A stretch of 30,544 bases of DNA from Ferruginibacter sp. (GTDB lineage: Bacteria > Bacteroidota > Bacteroidia > Chitinophagales > Chitinophagaceae): contig JANXTN010000131.1 of assembly GCA_025352435.1 (NCBI GenBank), forward strand, positions 1 to 30,544, read 5' to 3'. Every line of letters starts with the position of its first letter. Within the stretch, counting starts at the first letter, position 1. The notes below the pieces were generated by a model. That model saw only the letters and a list, made by a program, of their open reading frames with translations, did not search any database and was not told the DNA's origin. Both the position numbers and the translations under genes were made by a program. This document shows positions 25,898 through 30,544 of the stretch, in pieces.

Positions 25898-25999
25898 ATT
25901 GATTTTGTGGACAAGTCTGATACATCTTACAAAACAAAAGTTTAAAGAATACGTTGTATAATAACAAGACTACAAACGAATAACTATCCAACATTGTTT

Positions 26000-27037
26000 A
26001 TGAAAAACATTATCCAAATATTCCTTTTTGCCACATGGTTACTTGTGGTAAATTGTTCTAATTCAAAGGGGCAGGATATTCATTTTTCTCAAATTTTTGA
26101 AACACCCTTGCTTCGTAATCCTGCACTGGCAGGGCTTTTTGCCGGTGATATAAGAGTTCAAACAGTTTACAGATCTCAGTGGAACAGCGTAACTAAAGCA
26201 TACAGCACTACCTCATCTAATATTGAATACAAATTACCTGTTGGTGAAAGTACAGATTACGTAACCGTTGGCGGACAGGTGCTCTATGATAAAGCGGGCA
26301 CTGTAGACCTAACATCCACTCACATTTTGCCTGCTGTAAATTACCACAAATCTTTAAGTGCTGAACGTAGCATGTACCTATCCATGGCTATGATGGGTGG
26401 TTATGTACAGAGAAGTATTGACAGAAATAAGATGACAACCAACAGCCAGTTTAATGGAAATAGTTATGACCCAAATATGGCGACGGGCGAAACATTTTCA
26501 AAATCTTCTTACGGTTATTTTGATGGCACTGTAGGGCTAAGTTTTAATACGCAACTGGGTGAAAACATTGACAACAATATGTTTGTTGGGGTTGCGTATC
26601 ACCATTTTAATAAATCTAAAAAAGTATCTTTTTACAGCGATTATAAAGTTGAATTAATGCCAAAATGGGTTGCCTCTGGAGGTGTTAGAATGAGCACAAA
26701 CGATTACTCTTACATTACTGTCGAAGCAGATTATACCACCCAGGGAGTTAATAGAGAAATTATGGGTGGTGTAATGTATTCTCAAAAGCTGGATGACCCC
26801 GATAATCCTAAATATTTAATTCACGGTGGCGCATATATGAGATTGAATGATGCAATAATACCTGTATTTAAAGTAGAATCGAAACCTATTGCAGTAGCAG
26901 TTAGTTACGATATAAATATTTCCGGCTTAAAAAGAGTGAGTACCGGCAGAGGAGGTTTTGAAATTTCATTAGTTTTTCAAAAATTTTTAGACAAGTATAA
27001 CAGCAGTAGTGACGCTACCCGCTGCCCCAAATTTTAA
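26000..27037 (+). CDS. PorP/SprF family T9SS membrane protein
   Basis: This 345-residue protein has a signal peptide (MKNIIQIFLFATWLLVV, cleavage around residue 24) and the PorP/SprF family opening GQDIHFSQIFETPLLRNPALAGLFAGDIRV-type sequence, followed by YRSQWNSV. The rest is an amphipathic, strand-rich outer-membrane barrel ending in VFQKFLDKY. Members such as PorP and SprF are needed to secrete or anchor T9SS cargo, and type B-tailed cargo is typically encoded next to its own SprF-like partner. That is the arrangement here, 102 bases after the PKD protein. The ATG at 26000 is chosen over a TTG six bases earlier. A hairpin terminator follows. Confidence 0.92.
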   Translation: MKNIIQIFLFATWLLVVNCSNSKGQDIHFSQIFETPLLRNPALAGLFAGDIRVQTVYRSQWNSVTKAYSTTSSNIEYKLPVGESTDYVTVGGQVLYDKAGTVDLTSTHILPAVNYHKSLSAERSMYLSMAMMGGYVQRSIDRNKMTTNSQFNGNSYDPNMATGETFSKSSYGYFDGTVGLSFNTQLGENIDNNMFVGVAYHHFNKSKKVSFYSDYKVELMPKWVASGGVRMSTNDYSYITVEADYTTQGVNREIMGGVMYSQKLDDPDNPKYLIHGGAYMRLNDAIIPVFKVESKPIAVAVSYDINISGLKRVSTGRGGFEISLVFQKFLDKYNSSSDATRCPKF

Positions 27038-27066
27038 TTGAGTATTTGTTTTATGGATTGTTTGGA

Positions 27067-27101
27067 GGAAAGCCTGCCCGCAAGCGGGCTTTCTTATTTT
27101 T
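27067..27101 (+). terminator. rho-independent terminator after the PorP/SprF gene
   Basis: GCCCG (27076-27080) pairs with CGGGC (27085-27089) around CAAG, and GAAAG (27068-27072) can extend the stem with the following CTTTC across a bulge. A T-rich tract (TTTCTTATTTTT) follows. Confidence 0.75.
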
Positions 27102-27130
27102 AGTTTTCAGCAAGTATTATTTTATCTTCG
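27100..27130 (+). promoter_or_regulatory. probable promoter of the peroxiredoxin gene
   Basis: TTAG (27100-27103), a 19-base spacer and TATCTTCG (27123-27130) each match the Bacteroidota TTTG-N19-TAnnTTTG consensus with one mismatch. The -7 box ends 16 bases before the ATG at 27147. The -33 box directly abuts the upstream terminator. Confidence 0.5.
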
Positions 27131-27146
27131 CAAAAAAAATATTTAC

Positions 27147-27623
27147 ATGGCAATTACAGTAGGCTCTCAGGCACCCGAATTTTCTTTGTATGACTCAGAT
27201 AAAAACAAAGTCTCGTTAAGTGATTTTCAAGAAAACAAAAATGTGTTATTATTATTTTTTCCGTTGGCTTTTACGGGTACCTGTACAGATGAACTTTGTG
27301 CAATAAGAGATGATATTGGCAGGTATAGCAATGCCAATGCGCAGGTGTTAGGTATTTCTGTAGATTCTGTTTTTACTCTGGCAAAATACAAAGAAGAGCA
27401 AAGCTATAATTTTCCGCTGTTAAGCGATTTTAATAAAGAAGTATCTACCGCCTACGAAACGATTTACGGATCCTTTACGCCAATGATGATGAGAGGCGTT
27501 GGCAAAAGGTCTGCCTTTATTATTGATAAAAAGGGAATAGTACAATATAAAGAAGTGCTGGAGAGTGCAGGTGATCTTCCAAATTTTGAAGCTATTAATA
27601 ATAAACTGCAAAGTTTGAGTTAA
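27147..27623 (+). CDS. peroxiredoxin (AhpC/TSA family, AhpE-like)
   Basis: This 158-residue cytoplasmic peroxidase reduces hydrogen peroxide and organic peroxides. The peroxidatic Cys46 sits in PLAFTGTCTDELC, and a second Cys51 five residues later is placed like the resolving Cys of atypical two-Cys enzymes of the BCP/AhpE groups. The expected GSQAPEFSLYDSD opening and the FPLLSDF and RSAFIIDKKGIVQY segments are present. Its electron donor is not encoded nearby. It has its own promoter between two terminator-like or weak boundaries and appears to be transcribed singly. Confidence 0.93.
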   Translation: MAITVGSQAPEFSLYDSDKNKVSLSDFQENKNVLLLFFPLAFTGTCTDELCAIRDDIGRYSNANAQVLGISVDSVFTLAKYKEEQSYNFPLLSDFNKEVSTAYETIYGSFTPMMMRGVGKRSAFIIDKKGIVQYKEVLESAGDLPNFEAINNKLQSLS

Positions 27624-27727
27624 AACGGGGTTAGATATTAAAATTTTCTTACTTTTATAATAAATAACAATGTTAAACGTTCTATTATTTTAATAGTGTT
27701 CTAAACCATTTTACTATTTTCACATAG

Positions 27728-28078
27728 TTGAAACAATTATCTTTCATACTAATTTTAATTATTGGAATAAATTTTACATCTTTTGCACAAAACAAAATCT
27801 TCAGTGATGAAGTGGCTGTTCAAACAAAATTTATAAAATCCTATCCAAATCCTGCCTCTTCGGTAGTCAATTTTGAATTTCAAAAAGGCTATAGCAGATC
27901 GTATTCTATTCAGGTTCTCAACTCCATCGGCAAAAAAATGTATGAGGCCAAAAATATTCCTTCCCAGTTTTCTATCAATTTGAAAGATGAAAAATTTTAC
28001 CGGGGTATTTATATCTATCAGCTTATAGACAAAACCGGTGTTGTTGTAGAATCAGGAAAGATTCTTATCGTTAACTAA
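27728..28078 (+). CDS. small exported protein consisting mainly of a T9SS type A tail
   Basis: This 116-residue protein has a signal peptide (MKQLSFILILIIGINFTSFAQ) followed after about 15 residues by a complete T9SS type A sorting domain (Por_Secre_tail) from about residue 38 to the end. The domain contains YPNPASSVVNFEF, the IQVLNSIGKKMYE strand pair, FYRGIYIYQLIDKTGVVV and the final SGKILIVN. There is no room for a passenger domain. The start is TTG at 27728; no in-frame ATG precedes the signal peptide. It could be a free-standing surface or periplasmic protein using the tail fold, a remnant of a larger cargo, or a competitor for the sorting machinery. All three are inference. Confidence 0.82.
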   Translation: MKQLSFILILIIGINFTSFAQNKIFSDEVAVQTKFIKSYPNPASSVVNFEFQKGYSRSYSIQVLNSIGKKMYEAKNIPSQFSINLKDEKFYRGIYIYQLIDKTGVVVESGKILIVN

Positions 28079-28123
28079 ATTCTCCTCACTTTTTTACTGG
28101 TGTCAATTTGACTGAATACCTGC

Positions 28124-28154
28124 ATTGGCAAAATGTTTGACTGTTGTACATTTG
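28124..28154 (+). promoter_or_regulatory. promoter of the grpE-dnaJ operon
   Basis: ATTG (28124-28127), a 19-base spacer and TACATTTG (28147-28154) match TTTG-N19-TAnnTTTG with one mismatch in the -33 box and none in the -7 box. The ATG of grpE follows 25 bases after the -7 box. The -7 box and following bases (TACATTTGCAC) are identical to those at 9156-9166. Confidence 0.68.
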
Positions 28155-28179
28155 CACTCCATTTAAACAAAGAGATACT

Positions 28180-28737
28180 ATGCAGGATACAGAAAAAACA
28201 ATTCCGATTGTAGAAGATCAAATAGATATTAATTCCGATGCCGAAATTCCTGGAAACACACATTTAAGCAACCCCGAAGCCGATACAGAAAATAATACTG
28301 TTAAGTTAGAGGCGGACGTTCAGGAGCAAAAAGATAAATACCTACGTCTTTTTGCAGAATTTGATAATTACAAACGCCGTACTGCGAAAGAGCGTTTAGA
28401 ACTTATGCAAACTGCAGGGAAAGAAATGGCCATAGCCTTATTAGATGTTGCTGATGATATGGACAGAGCAGAAAAACAAATTGCTTCTGATGAAGATATT
28501 AACCACGTAAAAGAAGGTGTACAATTGGTTTTTAATAAACTACGTTCTGTACTTCAACAAAAAGGTATTGTGGCTATGGCTAGCCTTGATACTGATTTTG
28601 ATGTAGAAAAACATGAGGCGGTAACTGAAATACCTGCCGGAGAAGAAAAAGCAGGGAAGGTAGTAGATGAATTACAAAAAGGCTACTACATGAATGAAAA
28701 ACTCATTCGTTTTGCAAAAGTTGTTGTAGGGAAATAA
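28180..28737 (+). CDS. grpE: nucleotide exchange factor GrpE
   Basis: This 185-residue cytoplasmic co-chaperone releases ADP from DnaK. The first ~45 residues are acidic and disordered. A long dimerising helix follows (QEQKDKYLRLFAEFDNYKRRTAKERLELMQTAGKEM, split across residues ~47-85). The C-terminal beta-domain carries the GrpE signature FDVEKHEAVTEIPAGEEKAGKVVDELQKGYYMNEKLIRFAKVVV. The frame is open back to a TTG at 28144, but that TTG lies next to the promoter -7 box, so the ATG at 28180 is the real start. dnaJ follows 96 bases later; dnaK is not in the window. Confidence 0.96.
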   Translation: MQDTEKTIPIVEDQIDINSDAEIPGNTHLSNPEADTENNTVKLEADVQEQKDKYLRLFAEFDNYKRRTAKERLELMQTAGKEMAIALLDVADDMDRAEKQIASDEDINHVKEGVQLVFNKLRSVLQQKGIVAMASLDTDFDVEKHEAVTEIPAGEEKAGKVVDELQKGYYMNEKLIRFAKVVVGK

Positions 28738-28833
28738 TTTGCAAACAGGCAAGTTTGCAATTATGTAAACTCAGCCACCACACTTTATTATTTGCACATT
28801 TGCACGTTTGCAAATTGGCATATTACCAAATTT
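28738..28833 (+). repeat. octameric repeats between grpE and dnaJ
   Basis: From the first base after the grpE stop, four 8-bp units follow (TTTGCAAA, CAGGCAAG, TTTGCAAT, TATGTAAA; 28738-28769). After a 21-base break five more units run from 28791 (TTTGCACA, TTTGCACG, TTTGCAAA and two decayed copies) to three bases before the dnaJ ATG. The consensus TTTGCAAA is its own reverse complement. Confidence 0.68.
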
Positions 28834-29997
28834 ATGAAGAGAGATTACTACGAAATATTAGGCGTAAAAAAAGGTGCTTCGCAAGACGAAATAAAAAAGG
28901 CATATCGCAAAACGGCTATGCAGTTTCACCCCGATCGTAACCCCGGCGATAAAGCTGCTGAAGACAAATTTAAAGAAGCCGCAGAAGCATATGAAATATT
29001 AAACGACTCCGATAAAAAAGCACAGTATGACCGCTTCGGTCACAATGCATTTGCGGGTGGTCGTGGTGGTGCACAAGGTTTTGGCGGTATGAATATGGAT
29101 GATATTTTTAGCCAATTCGGAGATATTTTTGGTGGCGGAAATGATGATGCCTTCGGAAGTTTTTTTGGTGGTGGAAGAAGAGGTGGCGGTGGCAACAGTC
29201 GTGGTACAAGAGGCAGCAACCTGCGTGTGAAAATGAAATTGACTTATGAAGAAATTGCAAAAGGAGTTACCAAAACCATTAAAGTAAAAAAGTATGTAAA
29301 ATGTACTACCTGCACCGGCTCCGGTGCTAAAGATAAAAACAGCATGCAAACCTGCGGTACCTGTGGTGGTAGCGGCCAAGTGCGTAAAGTGCAGAATACC
29401 TTTTTAGGGCAGATGCAAACGGTAACAACCTGTCCGGCTTGTAGCGGAGAAGGAAGTACGATAACTGCAAAATGCCCACCGTGCAAAGGAGAAGGAAGAG
29501 TGTATGAAGAAGAGACAGTAACCGTAGATATTCCTGCAGGTGTGCAGGAAGGAATGCAGTTGAGTGTTTCGGGTAGAGGTAATGCCGGCGAACGTGGCGG
29601 CTCTTCGGGCGATTTGATTGTGCTGATTGAAGAAGAAGCACACCAGCACTTAACAAGAGAAGGTTTAAACGTAGGGTTTGACTTACACATTACCTTCCCC
29701 GATGCGGTTTTTGGTACGCAGGTAGAAGTGCCAACCATTGACGGACGAGCAAAAATAAAAGTACCACCAGGAACTCAGAGCGGTAAAATTTTCAGACTCA
29801 AAGGCAAAGGTTTTCCAAATGTAAACAGCTACGAAAAAGGCGATCAGTTGATACAAGTAAATATTTGGACGCCACAAAGTGTGAGCAGCGAGGAAAAAGA
29901 TGCATTGGAAAAAATGCAAAATTCTAAGAACTTTACACCTAGCCCAGAGAAAAATGATAAATCGTTTTTTGATAAAGTGAGAGAGATGTTCAGCTAA
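28834..29997 (+). CDS. dnaJ: chaperone DnaJ
   Basis: This 387-residue cytoplasmic Hsp40 stimulates the DnaK ATPase and delivers substrates. The J domain (1-70) has H32-P-D34. A Gly/Phe-rich segment spans ~75-130. The zinc-finger domain has all four CxxCxGxG repeats (CTTCTGSG, CGTCGGSG, CPACSGEG, CPPCKGEG). The C-terminal peptide-binding domains follow (VTVDIPAGVQEGMQLSVSGRG and FRLKGKGFPNV), so it is a full type I DnaJ. The start at 28834 gives the standard MKRDYYEILGV opening; the frame is open 42 bases further upstream only through the octamer repeats. It forms an operon with grpE and is followed by a terminator. Confidence 0.96.
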   Translation: MKRDYYEILGVKKGASQDEIKKAYRKTAMQFHPDRNPGDKAAEDKFKEAAEAYEILNDSDKKAQYDRFGHNAFAGGRGGAQGFGGMNMDDIFSQFGDIFGGGNDDAFGSFFGGGRRGGGGNSRGTRGSNLRVKMKLTYEEIAKGVTKTIKVKKYVKCTTCTGSGAKDKNSMQTCGTCGGSGQVRKVQNTFLGQMQTVTTCPACSGEGSTITAKCPPCKGEGRVYEEETVTVDIPAGVQEGMQLSVSGRGNAGERGGSSGDLIVLIEEEAHQHLTREGLNVGFDLHITFPDAVFGTQVEVPTIDGRAKIKVPPGTQSGKIFRLKGKGFPNVNSYEKGDQLIQVNIWTPQSVSSEEKDALEKMQNSKNFTPSPEKNDKSFFDKVREMFS

Positions 29998-30019
29998 TAA
30001 AATTGAATCAATATTATTT

Positions 30020-30053
30020 AAAATGCCTGCAGTTTTGCGGGTATTTTTATTTG
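30020..30053 (+). terminator. rho-independent terminator of the grpE-dnaJ operon
   Basis: AAAATGCCTGCA (30020-30031) pairs over 12 positions, two of them G-T, with TGCGGGTATTTT (30036-30047) around the loop GTTT, and T-rich sequence follows. It lies 22 bases after the dnaJ stop. Confidence 0.78.
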
Positions 30054-30225
30054 GGGCTTTGAGCATTTAAAATAATTCAACCTCTGTTCGTTACCCGCCT
30101 TCAATGTTTTTGCTCAAATGCAGCAAAACAATTTAGGGCCAAGCAACGCAGCCTAGCAGTTTATATTTTTCAACATTTATTATGGAGTAAATGGGTCAAT
30201 TTTTCATTAATTTGCCACTACAATT

Positions 30226-30544
30226 ATGCTGCAAAAATTACGAATACTTAACTACGCTATTATAAATGAACTAACCATCAGTTTCTCCCAAAAGCTGAAT
30301 ATTATCACAGGTGAAACAGGTGCCGGCAAAAGTATTTTAATGGGGGCGCTGGATCTGGTATTGGGTAAGCGTGCAGATACTGCAATATTAAAAAACAAAG
30401 AAAAAAAATGCGTTGTAGAAGCTACATTCGTTGTAAAAAACAATGATGCTATTCATCAGTTTTTTACAAACAACGATCTTGATAACGAAGAAGAAATTTT
30501 AATAAGAAGAGAGATAGGTGCAAACGGAAAAAGCAGAAGTTTTG
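30226..30544 (+). CDS. recN: DNA repair protein RecN, 3' end cut by window
   Basis: The first 106 codons of a RecN-type SMC-like ATPase are present, running off the end of the window. The start MLQKLRILNYAIINELTISF and the Walker A motif ITGETGAGKSIL (residues 26-37), followed by MGALDLVLGKRAD, are diagnostic. RecN acts with RecA in double-strand-break repair, holding DNA ends together. Full-length members have about 550 residues, with a coiled coil and a C-terminal Walker B half that lie beyond the window. The start at 30226 is the first ATG of the frame and fits the family. Confidence 0.93.
   Translation, partial: MLQKLRILNYAIINELTISFSQKLNIITGETGAGKSILMGALDLVLGKRADTAILKNKEKKCVVEATFVVKNNDAIHQFFTNNDLDNEEEILIRREIGANGKSRSF

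Noticed and set aside
27682..27696. AT-only hairpin after the peroxiredoxin gene
   Set aside because: The 5-bp stem CTATT/AATAG contains one G-C pair and no T tract, which is too weak for a terminator call.
29244..29738. 164-codon open frame antisense to dnaJ
   Set aside because: It is opposite the zinc-finger and peptide-binding regions of an intact DnaJ and its Cys/Pro/Ser-rich translation is the mirror of Gly-rich sense codons.

Overview
This is a chromosomal stretch of a low-GC Bacteroidota, most likely a member of the Chitinophagaceae or a close relative. The evidence is a T9SS type B gliding-motility-associated C-terminal domain with a PorP/SprF partner, a T9SS type A tail, a DUF5916 outer-membrane protein, the small acidic DUF2795 protein, and promoters of the Bacteroidota form TTTG-N19-TAnnTTTG. 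I see no insertion sequence, prophage, CRISPR array, tRNA or rRNA. The window carries 25 protein genes, of which the first (aconitase) and last (recN) are cut by its edges. No gene-free stretch exceeds 300 bases. The longest gaps, 20848-21091, 8957-9185 and 29998-30225, hold at most a promoter or terminator.

Layout: 2-4727 aconitase and a CBM9-like/DUF5916 protein (+). 4734-6776 a beta-lactamase-fold serine hydrolase without the class A general base, a 23-residue-repeat secreted protein and a SET-domain protein (-). 6842-8233 mgtE (+). 8303-8956 a LolD-type ATPase (-). 9186-9407 DUF2795 (+). 9601-11650 fabI and an HGSNAT/NagX-like membrane acyltransferase (-). 11795-15403 a tight four-gene run of symporter, O-methyltransferase, glucosaminidase and hpt (+). 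15559-17313 a VWA protein (+). 17386-19266 the zinc-ribbon/Nif3 pair (-). 19360-20847 an M32 carboxypeptidase (+). 21092-27037 a 1601-residue PKD-repeat surface protein followed by its PorP/SprF-like partner (+). 27147-28078 a peroxiredoxin and a protein that is almost only a T9SS tail (+). 28180-30544 grpE, dnaJ and recN (+).

Most genes are housekeeping: the TCA cycle, fatty-acid synthesis, Mg2+ uptake, purine salvage, chaperones and DNA repair. Cell-envelope and secretion functions are interleaved with them. The clearest functional unit is the PKD protein with its PorP/SprF partner, which together look like a T9SS-secreted surface adhesin system.

The least expected signal is non-coding. 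Degenerate tandem repeats with an exact 7-bp or 8-bp period begin at, or a few bases after, the stop codons of mgtE, the DUF2795 gene, fabI, the acyltransferase gene and grpE. In the fabI/DUF2795 convergence two such arrays face each other around a perfect 12-bp hairpin. Other points of note are the Thr at the Glu166 position of the beta-lactamase-like protein, five exact-length 23-residue repeats in an unrecognised secreted protein, and two exported proteins that appear to start with TTG.
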